Source of the DNA: RGIG4079 sp045637505
Lineage (GTDB): Bacteria > Bacteroidota > Bacteroidia > Bacteroidales > Muribaculaceae
Reading direction: 5' to 3'
Assembly (NCBI GenBank): GCA_045637505.1
Contig: JAZTZO010000003.1
Location: 1-64,000 of the forward strand
Length of the DNA: 64,000 bases
Shown here in pieces: positions 8,494 to 16,211 of this stretch. The position numbers and the translations under genes were made by a program. The notes below the pieces were generated by a model, which was given only the letters and a program-made list of their open reading frames with translations, was not told the DNA's origin and made no database searches. The first letter of the stretch is position 1, and every line of letters begins with the position of its first letter.

Positions 8494-8587
8494 CAATAAT
8501 GGTTGTTGCGCCATTATTGTGGAAAAATATAATAAGTGAATCATAGGATTGGATAGACTGCTTGTGAAAGTAGGCTATTCTTTTTTT
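8494..8587 (+). ncRNA. Candidate small RNA of about 95 nt
   Basis: Directly after the promoter lies a perfect 10-bp inverted repeat (ACAATAATGG and CCATTATTGT, 8-nt loop, 8493-8520). It is followed by an unpaired AT-rich stretch and a second imperfect hairpin (GGATAG with CTATTC at 8551-8580, with an inner CTT/AAG pair) that ends in seven T residues. The order promoter, 5' hairpin, linker, intrinsic terminator, with no coding frame, is that of a trans-acting sRNA. The gene downstream (8682) has its own promoter. I do not recognise a known RNA family. Confidence 0.5.
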
Positions 8588-8635
8588 ATGGGTGGCTATT
8601 GGAATTTTATTATATTTTAGCGCATATGTGCAGTA

Positions 8636-8663
8636 TTGTTGCTCATGCGAGACGGTATATTTG
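8636..8663 (+). promoter_or_regulatory. Promoter of the small hypothetical gene at 8682
   Basis: TTG at 8636-8638 and a perfect TATATTTG at 8656-8663 are 17 nt apart. The predicted start near 8670 leaves a leader of about 12 nt. Confidence 0.6.
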
Positions 8664-8681
8664 CACTATAAAAAATAAGAT

Positions 8682-8939
8682 ATGGCAACAATAGATTTAC
8701 ATGATGAAATTTTTGCAACATTAACCCAAAGAGGAAAGGTTATTGCGACATTGAAGTTGAGTGGAGTAACTTCAATTGCGATGATTTTGCAACGTTTGCG
8801 ACAATTGGCCTCAAAATGCGTGGGACTTGTGACTCTAAATGTGAGAAACTCATCGCAAGGATGGTTGCATAGTCGCTCAATAATGCTATCGCCTCAAAAA
8901 TCACATTGTCATGAGGCTGTTCAGTTGAGCCTATTTTAA
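8682..8939 (+). CDS. Small hypothetical protein, 85 residues
   Basis: The frame has a clean ATG, its own promoter and a short leader. The protein is soluble and mildly basic, starts MATIDLHDEIF, and has a hydrophobic beta/alpha pattern (GKVIATLKLSGVTSIAMILQRLRQLA). I see no signal peptide, no metal motif and no family I can name. Its stop is 35 nt from the end of the convergent fdtB-like gene. The good promoter argues that it is real. Confidence 0.6.
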   Translation: MATIDLHDEIFATLTQRGKVIATLKLSGVTSIAMILQRLRQLASKCVGLVTLNVRNSSQGWLHSRSIMLSPQKSHCHEAVQLSLF

Positions 8940-8974
8940 TAAAATAGATGCCTCGTTAATGCGAAATAATAGAT

Positions 8975-10102
8975 TTATCGATGATAATTGTTGATGATTG
9001 AAGCGATTTCGCAAGCATCGTTGATTGAGGTGCAACGCGATATGGGAAGACTCACAACTTCATTTGCTAATTGTTCGGCAATAGGAAGAACTAAATGGTT
9101 GTATTGCTCATAGCAAGGTTGCTTGTGGGGAGGAATGGGGTAGTGAATACCTGTCTCAATGCCATTGCTTAACATGTAATCGCGGAAATGTGTGCGATTA
9201 GAAACGCGTATCACATATTGATGCCACACCACCTCATTTTTTTCGCGTTTTATAGGTTTGATGATTTCGGCGTTATCGATATGTAGGTCATATATATCGG
9301 CAATTTGTTGACGATATTCGTTTTCATCTTTTAGGTATGGTAGTTTAGTGTTGATTATAGCAGCCTGTATGGGGTCGAGTCGGCAATTTAGCCCTTGATA
9401 AATGTTGTGATATTGCTTGTTGCTACCATAATTCCGCAATGACGCTACCACTTGTGCCAAATCGCTATCGTTGGTGACAATTGCTCCTGCATCGCCCATA
9501 GCGCCCACATTTTTAGTGGGATAGAAACTTATCGCTGCAGCATCGCCAAGCGAACCAGTGGAATAGGTGTCATATAATCCAGGATGAGTAGAAGTGGCTC
9601 CAAGTGCTTGAGCATTGTCTTCTATTATTTTCAGTCCATAATTCTTTGCGATAGAAGCAAGGCCATCGTCCCATGCAACTCGTCCATATAGATGCACGGG
9701 TATGATTGCTTTAGTATTAGGAGTGATATAGGCTTCTAATGAATGACTATCGATGTTGTGAGAAAATTGATTGGGGTCAACGAATATAGGTTTGAGGTTG
9801 TTGTCGGTTATAGCAAGAACCGATGCAATGAAAGTGTTGGCAGGTACGATGATTTCATCATTTGGCTTGAGAGTGCCTAACTCTATGTACCCACGCAATA
9901 TTAGTCTCAAAGCATCAAGCCCAGTGCTCACTCCAACGCAATGGGGAGTGTTGCAAATATTGCACATGTTTTTCTCAAAAGTCTCAACTTCGGGACCTCC
10001 AATGTATATGCCACTATCAACGACTCGGTTCACGGCCTCTTTTATCGCGTCATTATATCGTTGGTTGATTGTTGCGAGATTTAGAAATGGATAATGCTTC
10101 AT
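8975..10102 (-). CDS. dTDP-3-amino-3,6-dideoxyhexose transaminase (FdtB/QdtB-like)
   Basis: A 375-residue DegT/DnrJ/EryC1-family PLP aminotransferase. EDNAQALGA (Asp162) binds the pyridine nitrogen and SFYPTKNVG holds the PLP lysine (about Lys197). FdtB/QdtB transfers an amino group from glutamate to the 3-keto sugar made by FdtA/QdtA. Assignment as a 3-aminotransferase rests on its position directly after rmlB, rmlA and two FdtA-like cupins, 5 nt from the last. No N-acetyltransferase (FdtC/QdtC) follows; the final N-acylation must be encoded elsewhere. Confidence 0.85.
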   Translation of the reverse strand: MKHYPFLNLATINQRYNDAIKEAVNRVVDSGIYIGGPEVETFEKNMCNICNTPHCVGVSTGLDALRLILRGYIELGTLKPNDEIIVPANTFIASVLAITDNNLKPIFVDPNQFSHNIDSHSLEAYITPNTKAIIPVHLYGRVAWDDGLASIAKNYGLKIIEDNAQALGATSTHPGLYDTYSTGSLGDAAAISFYPTKNVGAMGDAGAIVTNDSDLAQVVASLRNYGSNKQYHNIYQGLNCRLDPIQAAIINTKLPYLKDENEYRQQIADIYDLHIDNAEIIKPIKREKNEVVWHQYVIRVSNRTHFRDYMLSNGIETGIHYPIPPHKQPCYEQYNHLVLPIAEQLANEVVSLPISRCTSINDACEIASIINNYHR

Positions 10103-10107
10103 AATGG

Positions 10108-10554
10108 TTAGAGGTTGCGTTTGGATGCAGTGAGATTGAGAAATTCGTCAAAGTCTCTTACATAATCATCTTCAGAGTATAGTTCAGATGTGAGAACTAA
10201 ACACACCGACCCCGATGAGAATTCGTTTATTTCACGCCATAGACCACAAGGCACATACAATGCTTTGTAGGGACGGTTAAGAACGAACGATTTTTTGTTC
10301 TTGCCGTCATTGAGTGTAACGGTGAAACATCCACTCACGGCAATTATAAGCGATTGGTTTTCGCAATGAGCATGACCACCTCGCTCGGCATCACCAGGAA
10401 TGTCGTAGAGGTAATATACTCGCTTGGTTTCAAATGGAATGCTTTCGTTGTTCTCGATGACCGATAGCGAGCCATTTCTATGAGTATTGCGAATGAGTTC
10501 GATAATGTGGCAATCCTCAACGGTGGAATTTTTGAATATCTCGTGCTTATCCAT
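10108..10554 (-). CDS. FdtA/QdtA-type dTDP-4-keto-6-deoxyglucose 3,4-ketoisomerase (copy 2)
   Basis: A 148-residue cupin that should convert dTDP-4-keto-6-deoxyglucose to the 3-keto isomer. It keeps the catalytic block RGGHAHCENQ, with both histidines of the HAH motif found in characterised FdtA, followed by the jelly-roll strands and a WREINEFSSG segment. It overlaps the upstream cupin gene by 8 nt, so translation is likely coupled. Whether the product is the galacto (FdtA) or gluco (QdtA) epimer cannot be decided by eye. This copy is the better candidate for the active isomerase. Confidence 0.82.
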   Translation of the reverse strand: MDKHEIFKNSTVEDCHIIELIRNTHRNGSLSVIENNESIPFETKRVYYLYDIPGDAERGGHAHCENQSLIIAVSGCFTVTLNDGKNKKSFVLNRPYKALYVPCGLWREINEFSSGSVCLVLTSELYSEDDYVRDFDEFLNLTASKRNL

Positions 10555-10957
10555 TGTTTACGATTGCTTTAAACTCTTCAAAGTCTCGAATATAATCATT
10601 TGCATCATATAGCGTAGATGAGAGAACGAGAGCAACAGAGTTGGTTGAAAAATTATCGATAGAGCGCCATGTCATTGGTGGTACATAGATGCCATAATAT
10701 GAGCGCGAAAGGTGTATCCTTTTTTCCTCAACACCATCGTGTAAAACTACATCAAAACTACCTGAAAGGGCTACAATAAATTCGTGTTGAGTGCGAAAAG
10801 CATGACCATCGCGATACATGCCTCCTGGTACATCATAAATCCAATATGTGCGTTTGATGTCAAAAGGTATTTGATCGTTGTTCTGAATAAACGATAAATT
10901 ACCTCGAGGGTCGGCCACCTTGGGCAAGTCTATTTTATGAGCGTTATTAAATGCCAC
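10547..10957 (-). CDS. FdtA/QdtA-like cupin (copy 1, altered active site)
   Basis: A 136-residue paralogue of the neighbouring cupin with the same architecture (RTYWIYDVPGG, SGSFDVVLHDG, YVPPMTWRSIDNFS). The active-site block reads RDGHAFRTQHEF: the second His of HAH is Phe, while a new His lies four residues later. It may be a diverged isomerase, a partner subunit in a heteromer or an epimerase with other specificity. It overlaps rmlA by 11 nt and copy 2 by 8 nt, which points to a translationally coupled operon. Confidence 0.78.
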   Translation of the reverse strand: MAFNNAHKIDLPKVADPRGNLSFIQNNDQIPFDIKRTYWIYDVPGGMYRDGHAFRTQHEFIVALSGSFDVVLHDGVEEKRIHLSRSYYGIYVPPMTWRSIDNFSTNSVALVLSSTLYDANDYIRDFEEFKAIVNNG

Positions 10958-11825
10958 AATCAGCTAATCTTAATAAATATTGTCCATATTCGTTGTTTTT
11001 CATTGGCTCGGCGAGTTTTCGCAACTGCTCTGCATCAATGAAACCGCGTCGGAATGCAATTTCTTCGAGGGCGGCAACTTTTAATCCTTGGCGTTTCTCA
11101 ATTGCTTCAATAAAACTTGAAGCTTCCATCAGCGAGTCAATGGTGCCAGTGTCGAGCCAGGCAAATCCACGGCCAAAACATTTCACATTTAGTCGGCCCT
11201 GTTTCATATAGGCCTCGTTGACACTGGTGATTTCGAGTTCGCCACGAGCCGATGGCTTCACTTCGGCAGCAATTTTTGTGACATCGTTGGGGTAGAAATA
11301 TAGCCCTACAACGGCCTTGTTTGATTTGGGTTTGGCTGGTTTTTCTTCAATATCAATCGCCTTGCCATTCTCATCGAGTGTAACCACGCCATATCGTTGA
11401 GGATCTAAAACAGGATAAGCAAATACTGTAGCTTCATTGTTTTTGGCAATGTTTAACGCATCGATGAGCATCGCAGTAAATCCTTGACCATAGAAAATGT
11501 TGTCGCCAAGCACAAGGCATGCGTCGTCATCGCCAATGAAATCTTTCCCTATGATAAACGCTTGAGCAAGTCCTTCGGGACGAGGTTGCTCGGCATATTC
11601 AAATTTTACCCCTAATTCATTGCCATCGCCAAGTAGTCGCTTGAACATAGGCAAGTCGGTAGGTGTGGAGATGATTAGAATCTCTTTAATGCCGGCAAGC
11701 ATTAAAACCGAAATGGGATAATAAACCATAGGTTTATCATATACCGGTATTAATTGTTTAGAAATACCTTTGGTGATAGGGTATAGACGAGTGCCAGAGC
11801 CTCCAGCAAGTACAATTCCTTTCAT
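10947..11825 (-). CDS. rmlA: Glucose-1-phosphate thymidylyltransferase
   Basis: RmlA makes dTDP-glucose from glucose-1-phosphate and dTTP. The 292-residue product has the family length. The nucleotidyltransferase start GIVLAGGSGTRLYP, KQLIPVYDKPM (signature Lys), AEQPRPEGLAQAF and LVLGDNIFYG are all present, with LDTGT near the C-terminus. It lies 21 nt after rmlB and overlaps the next cupin gene by 11 nt. Confidence 0.96.
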   Translation of the reverse strand: MKGIVLAGGSGTRLYPITKGISKQLIPVYDKPMVYYPISVLMLAGIKEILIISTPTDLPMFKRLLGDGNELGVKFEYAEQPRPEGLAQAFIIGKDFIGDDDACLVLGDNIFYGQGFTAMLIDALNIAKNNEATVFAYPVLDPQRYGVVTLDENGKAIDIEEKPAKPKSNKAVVGLYFYPNDVTKIAAEVKPSARGELEITSVNEAYMKQGRLNVKCFGRGFAWLDTGTIDSLMEASSFIEAIEKRQGLKVAALEEIAFRRGFIDAEQLRKLAEPMKNNEYGQYLLRLADCGI

Positions 11826-11846
11826 CGTGATATCGTTTTAGAGTGA

Positions 11847-13049
11847 TTATTGACGATTGTGATACATTTGTTCATAATATTTTTGATAGTCGCCCGAGGT
11901 TACACTTTTAACCCATTCTTGATTGTCGAGATACCATCGTATGGTTTTCTCTATGCCTATGCTAAACGGTGTTTCGGGATACCAGCCAAGTTCTACGGCA
12001 ATTTTTGTAGGGTCAATAGCGTAACGCATGTCGTGACCTGGACGGTCGGTGACAAATGTGATTAAGCCTTCGTTAATATCTTCAACCTTGCATGTTAATA
12101 ATGTCTGGTATTGAGGCTCTTCTTTCATAATGCGAGCAATAATAGATATCACGGTCTTCACGATATCAATATTTTGTTCCTCATTAAAGCCTCCAATATT
12201 GTACACTTCGCCCACTTTGCCATTGTGCAATACCATGTCAATCGCTTTGGCATGATCTTCAACATATAGCCAGTCGCGCACATTCTCACCTTTGCCATAT
12301 ACAGGTAGATTTTTCCCCTCAAGAATGTTTTTGATGATTAGTGGTATCAGTTTTTCGGGGAAATGATATGGCCCATAGTTGTTGCTACAACGAGTTATGT
12401 TGATAGGCATTCCATAGGTTTCGTGATAAGCAAGAGTGATGAGGTCAGCTCCAGTTTTTGCTGCCGAATATGGCGAACGAGGAGCTAATGGAGTGTTTTC
12501 GGTAAAGAATTGTGCCCCAAAAGTTTTTAAGTTATCGCGACCTTCAATGACTTGTTTCACATCATCAGCAACCAAAAGGGGTTGCGCTGTGTCAAAATCC
12601 TTGGTAAGCGATCCATATACCTCATCGGTGCTTATTTGAAGAAATTTATGACCCTCTTTGTAAATGTTTTTTCCATTGGCATCTTTGCCTTCAAACCATG
12701 CGTTGCGTGCGCAATCGAGTAGGTTTTGAGTGCCGAGAATGTTTGTTTCAAGGAATAGTCGAGGGTTTGTAATGCTTCGATCCACATGTGACTCTGCGGC
12801 AAAGTTTACGATATAATGCGGATTGTGAGTGGCTATAATGTCGGTCACCAGTTCTCGATTGCCTATATCGCCTTTGATAAATGTTACATTGTCTTGTTCA
12901 ATCTCATCTTTAATAGTCATGAGATTGCCAGCATAGGTCAAGTCGTCGAGGATGATAATTTCCACCTCGTTATTCCATTTTTTTAAAATGTATTTTACGA
13001 AGTTTGCACCTATAAACCCGGCAGCACCTGTAACGAGATATTTTTTCAT
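11847..13049 (-). CDS. rmlB: dTDP-glucose 4,6-dehydratase
   Basis: RmlB turns dTDP-glucose into dTDP-4-keto-6-deoxyglucose. The 400-residue extended SDR protein has GAAGFIGANFV (NAD binding, residues 8-18), AAESHVDRS, STDEVYGSL with the catalytic Thr-Asp-Glu set, and YSAAKTG (YxxxK). It is about 50 residues longer than E. coli RmlB because of insertions around NAWFEGKDANG and before the YxxxK block. It is the first gene of the operon. rmlC and rmlD are absent, so the pathway here leads to an amino sugar rather than rhamnose. Confidence 0.95.
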   Translation of the reverse strand: MKKYLVTGAAGFIGANFVKYILKKWNNEVEIIILDDLTYAGNLMTIKDEIEQDNVTFIKGDIGNRELVTDIIATHNPHYIVNFAAESHVDRSITNPRLFLETNILGTQNLLDCARNAWFEGKDANGKNIYKEGHKFLQISTDEVYGSLTKDFDTAQPLLVADDVKQVIEGRDNLKTFGAQFFTENTPLAPRSPYSAAKTGADLITLAYHETYGMPINITRCSNNYGPYHFPEKLIPLIIKNILEGKNLPVYGKGENVRDWLYVEDHAKAIDMVLHNGKVGEVYNIGGFNEEQNIDIVKTVISIIARIMKEEPQYQTLLTCKVEDINEGLITFVTDRPGHDMRYAIDPTKIAVELGWYPETPFSIGIEKTIRWYLDNQEWVKSVTSGDYQKYYEQMYHNRQ

Positions 13050-13137
13050 TTTATTGTGTAGTCTTAAATTTGTTGCAATTTACGATATTTTCTTGAGATT
13101 GCCAACAATGTTTCGCGTTATTGGCTATAATAATAAC

Positions 13138-13179
13138 GAAAAAATAGCCGAAATTGATACATGGATACCAACTTCGGCT
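13138..13179 (-). terminator. Terminator after the acyl-CoA ligase gene
   Basis: On the minus strand an 11-bp stem with one G-U pair (AGCCGAAGTTG with CAATTTCGGCT, 12-nt loop) is followed by a run of six T residues. Confidence 0.8.
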
Positions 13180-13200
13180 GTTATAATTGATTAGAACAAA

Positions 13201-14868
13201 CTATGCGTTGTAGAGGTAGCGTTTAATCGAGCGTTTGGGCGTTTTTTCAAACTCGTTGGCAATCAGTTGAATTTTTTCGATTTTCTCATATGGAGCCACA
13301 AGCTTGTTGAGGTCGATGCGCACCTGTTCCATCACCTCTCGTAGTTGATATGCTCCTATTCCGTTTGCGTCCATTGCTTCATAGTCGGGATAGACAAGCG
13401 CAACAAGACGGTTGTTTCGTTCTACAACGAGGCTTTCGGCCACATAGGGCATATTGTTGAGTTTTGATTCGATTTCTTCGGGGTAAATGTTTTGGCCGTT
13501 TGATGATAGAATCATAGTTTTGGAACGGCCTTTGATGAAGATTGTTCCATCGGCCGAGCGAGTGCCCATATCTCCAGTGTGAAGCCATCCATCTTTGTCA
13601 AGAACCAAGTCGGTAGCTTCTTGGTTTTTGTAATATCCTTGCATGCGATTTTCACCTCTTACGCATATTTCACCTGGTATGTTTTCGGGGTCGGAACTTA
13701 AAATTTTTGACTCCATAATGCCGGGGAGAGTACGTCCCGATGATGTGGGGATGAATTCGCGCCAAGGGGTGTGGCTAATGAGTGGACCACATTCGGTCAT
13801 GCCATAGCCTACTGTGAATGGGAATTTGATTTTATGGAGGAAGTCTTCAACCTCTTTGTTGAGAGGTGCGCCTCCCACGATTACCTCTTCAAACTCGCCA
13901 CCAAACGCTTCAATGAGTTTTTTGCGTATTTGGGTATAAATAGCGGTGTCGATAAATGGAATAGCAAGAGCCCAACGAATGTTCTTTTTGGTAATCATTG
14001 GGACTATTTGTTTGCGATAAATCTTTTCTAAGATAAGTGGCACACAAATAACGAGGTTGGGGCGAATTTCGCTCATCGCTTTTAGCAGGATTTTAGGAGA
14101 AGGGAGTTTCCCTAATAAAGTGATGTGAGTCCCCACAGCCAATGGCACAAGCATATCAAAAGCGCAACCATAGGCGTGAGCCAATGGGAGAAATGATACG
14201 CATCGCGAACCTCTAAAATGTAGGTTAGCATTGATTCCATAGGTGACATTGCCGCATAGATTGTTGTAAGAGAGCATTACGCCTTTAGAGAATCCTGTTG
14301 TGCCCGATGTGTAGTTGATGACAGCAAGTGCGTTTGAATCTACATTGGGGTATTTTATATCTTCGCGGCGGAATCCATTGGGATAGGTGGCGTTGAAGAT
14401 GCTTGAAAGATTGCGCATAGCATTCAGAACTTGTCCTTCGCTCTCTTCACTCTCGGCAAGCAACTCACCATTTGCGAGCGAAAAGACGGCTTTTACTTTT
14501 GGAAGATTATCGTAGTCGATTGATTCCCATATGCCGTTGTCGGTAAATAGCAATACCGAGTCGGAATGGTTGACAATGTGTTGAGCATCTTGGTGGTTAA
14601 ACTCGTTTAATACAGGGACTATAACAGCGCCATATGTGATTGTTGCAAAAAATATCTGAATCCACTCGGGCGTATTTTTCCCTAAAAGAGCGATTTTGTC
14701 GCCTTGTTTAATGCCACACTCGTTGAATAGAATGTGATATCGAGCTATAGCTTTGGCAAATTCGCCATACGAAATACTATTTTTCGTGATATAGTTGGAT
14801 AGAGCGGGGAGTTCCCAATTATCTTTAAAACTTTGAGCATAAATCTCAAGTAATTTTTCAGGTATCAT
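13201..14868 (-). CDS. Long-chain fatty acid-CoA ligase (AMP-forming)
   Basis: A 555-residue ANL-superfamily enzyme that activates a fatty acid through an acyl-adenylate. Visible motifs are YTSGTTGFSKGVMLS (ATP loop, about residue 190), YGMTECGP, GWLHTGDMG and FIKGRSK (hinge), and a C-terminal KTPKRSIKRYLY with the catalytic Lys region. There is no signal peptide. It lacks the large insertion of eukaryotic-type enzymes. It is followed by its own terminator, so it is separate from the downstream rml operon. Acyl chain preference is unknown. Confidence 0.88.
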   Translation of the reverse strand: MIPEKLLEIYAQSFKDNWELPALSNYITKNSISYGEFAKAIARYHILFNECGIKQGDKIALLGKNTPEWIQIFFATITYGAVIVPVLNEFNHQDAQHIVNHSDSVLLFTDNGIWESIDYDNLPKVKAVFSLANGELLAESEESEGQVLNAMRNLSSIFNATYPNGFRREDIKYPNVDSNALAVINYTSGTTGFSKGVMLSYNNLCGNVTYGINANLHFRGSRCVSFLPLAHAYGCAFDMLVPLAVGTHITLLGKLPSPKILLKAMSEIRPNLVICVPLILEKIYRKQIVPMITKKNIRWALAIPFIDTAIYTQIRKKLIEAFGGEFEEVIVGGAPLNKEVEDFLHKIKFPFTVGYGMTECGPLISHTPWREFIPTSSGRTLPGIMESKILSSDPENIPGEICVRGENRMQGYYKNQEATDLVLDKDGWLHTGDMGTRSADGTIFIKGRSKTMILSSNGQNIYPEEIESKLNNMPYVAESLVVERNNRLVALVYPDYEAMDANGIGAYQLREVMEQVRIDLNKLVAPYEKIEKIQLIANEFEKTPKRSIKRYLYNA

Positions 14869-14973
14869 GATGTTTTACATTAGAATTCAAAGTATGTAAA
14901 TGCAAAGGAAAGAAAATAAACCAATAAATGCAACTTTTTGTCCTTTTAGTTGAGCAAACTTTCCATATAGGGC

Positions 14974-15014
14974 AAAAAAATAGTCATTAACACCCAATGT
15001 GGTTAATGACTATT
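14974..15014 (-). terminator. Terminator after the first GntR/ABC operon
   Basis: A 13-bp stem (AATAGTCATTAAC with GTTAATGACTATT, 10-nt loop) is followed on the minus strand by seven T residues. It lies 20 nt after the gntR stop. Confidence 0.9.
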
Positions 15015-15033
15015 GAGTAATAGTTGGCTGTTT

Positions 15034-15390
15034 CTATTTTCGGCTATTATAATGGTTAATGATGTCGTCGATTGAAATTTGCAATCGATCCATTTCTTTA
15101 AATACTTCATTGAGTGTTGTTTCATAGAATTCTTCGCGACGCGCAGCATTGACATGGCTTTGCGCATTGGGTGACAAGAAGAATCCCAGTCCACGCTTGG
15201 CATAGATGATTTCCTCGGCTTGGAGATATTCATATGCTTTGAGTACGGTGTGAGTGTTGACCGATAGTTCAAGAGCAAGCTCTCGCACCGAGGGGACCTT
15301 GGATTCTTCAATCCACTCTTGCGCAAGAATTTTATTGAAACAGTAATCAATAATTTGCTGGTATATGGGCTTGTTATTTTTGAAATCCAT
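15034..15390 (-). CDS. GntR-family transcriptional regulator (YtrA type), first system
   Basis: A 118-residue protein: an N-terminal winged helix of the GntR type (KPIYQQIIDYCFNKI, KVPSVRELALELSVNTHTVLKAYEYL, the wing KRGLGFFL) and a short C-terminal helical tail typical of the YtrA subfamily, with no ligand-binding domain. YtrA regulators repress ABC exporter operons that they sit in. Here it is the last gene, 13 nt after the second permease. Its first codons are duplicated between the two permease genes. Confidence 0.88.
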   Translation of the reverse strand: MDFKNNKPIYQQIIDYCFNKILAQEWIEESKVPSVRELALELSVNTHTVLKAYEYLQAEEIIYAKRGLGFFLSPNAQSHVNAARREEFYETTLNEVFKEMDRLQISIDDIINHYNSRK

Positions 15391-15443
15391 AAACGATGAG
15401 GTTTTAAAATTGATGATGCTTTATGGAATCAATAGTTAGATAT
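15385..15443. repeat. Direct repeat flanking the duplicated permease, copy A
   Basis: This segment covers the gntR start codon, the 13-nt gap and the last ~13 codons of the downstream permease. It is nearly identical to 16152-16211; within CATAAACGATGAGGTTTT and GATGCTTTATGGAATCAAT only isolated bases differ. The pair marks the ends of a tandem duplication unit of about 767 bp. Confidence 0.85.
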
Positions 15444-16123
15444 GTATTTATTGAAAATAGGAAGAGGTTAACTGATATTAAGAAGTATAAATCTAAGCCA
15501 TTATAAATGAGATTTAGAAAGAATGAAATTGGTACAAATACACTTATATAGCAAACAAATATTGCAATATATTTCAAAGTTTTATATCTCTTTGTTCGGA
15601 ATTCAAGCATAAAGGGTATTGATATAAACAAAAGGATAACTGTAAAAATATGAATATATTGAACAAAATTTACAGGTGTATCATATGACGGATTATTATA
15701 ATAAATTTGAGTAAAAATATTACTTGCATCAGTAAAAATATCCGCTGATACAATTCCGAATATGGAGGGGATTAAAATTGTTGCAGGGATGATTAAATAT
15801 GTATATATGAAATAGAATGAAATTTTTTCATTATTCGAAACTGGCAATGTTGTTGCAATTCTGCGAAAATTACGAATATTGAAAATTGAAGGCGCCCACA
15901 ATATCATTGTTAAGATAATGTAACGCCAAAAGCTTGAGAGGTCAACATTTGGAACGACTAATTGTTGAATGACATAGATGATTGGATACAAAAATGAAAT
16001 GCTTGCATAGGCTATCATTTGATACTTTGTAATAGGTAAGTAAAAATCAAATAGCATCTTTACTCGTTTCCATGAAAAACGATTGATTGCATTAGCTTCG
16101 GTTGTATTAATAGCATTTGTCAT
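15404..16123 (-). CDS. ABC exporter membrane protein, duplicated copy B
   Basis: A 239-residue integral membrane protein with about six hydrophobic segments and no substrate-binding domain. It is a paralogue of the gene just upstream: both begin MTNAIN, share FSWKRVKML, FY.PITKYQ, TTLPVS.NEKI.FYFIYT, and end with IDSIKH.QF. With the ATPase at 16924 it should form an ABC-2 type exporter; the two permeases may pair as a heterodimer. The substrate is unknown. Divergence in the middle is large, so the duplication is not recent even though the ends are conserved. Confidence 0.78.
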   Translation of the reverse strand: MTNAINTTEANAINRFSWKRVKMLFDFYLPITKYQMIAYASISFLYPIIYVIQQLVVPNVDLSSFWRYIILTMILWAPSIFNIRNFRRIATTLPVSNNEKISFYFIYTYLIIPATILIPSIFGIVSADIFTDASNIFTQIYYNNPSYDTPVNFVQYIHIFTVILLFISIPFMLEFRTKRYKTLKYIAIFVCYISVFVPISFFLNLIYNGLDLYFLISVNLFLFSINTYLTIDSIKHHQF

Positions 16124-16151
16124 GAGTCAAATAGGTTAGTTGGTTTTAATT

Positions 16152-16211
16152 ATCCATAAACGATGAGGTTTTTAAAATTGACGATGCTTTATGGAATCAA
16201 TAACTAAATAT
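16152..16211. repeat. Direct repeat flanking the duplicated permease, copy B
   Basis: Second copy of the element at 15385-15443. On the minus strand it ends the upstream permease gene and then reproduces the gntR start region (CCTCATCGTTTATGGAT) before running into a stop two codons later. It is a remnant of the gntR start left between the two permease genes. Confidence 0.85.

Noticed and set aside
15003..15350. A 115-codon minus-strand frame within gntR
   Set aside because: It is a shadow of the GntR gene in another frame and reads through the terminator; the GntR frame has clear helix-turn-helix sequence.
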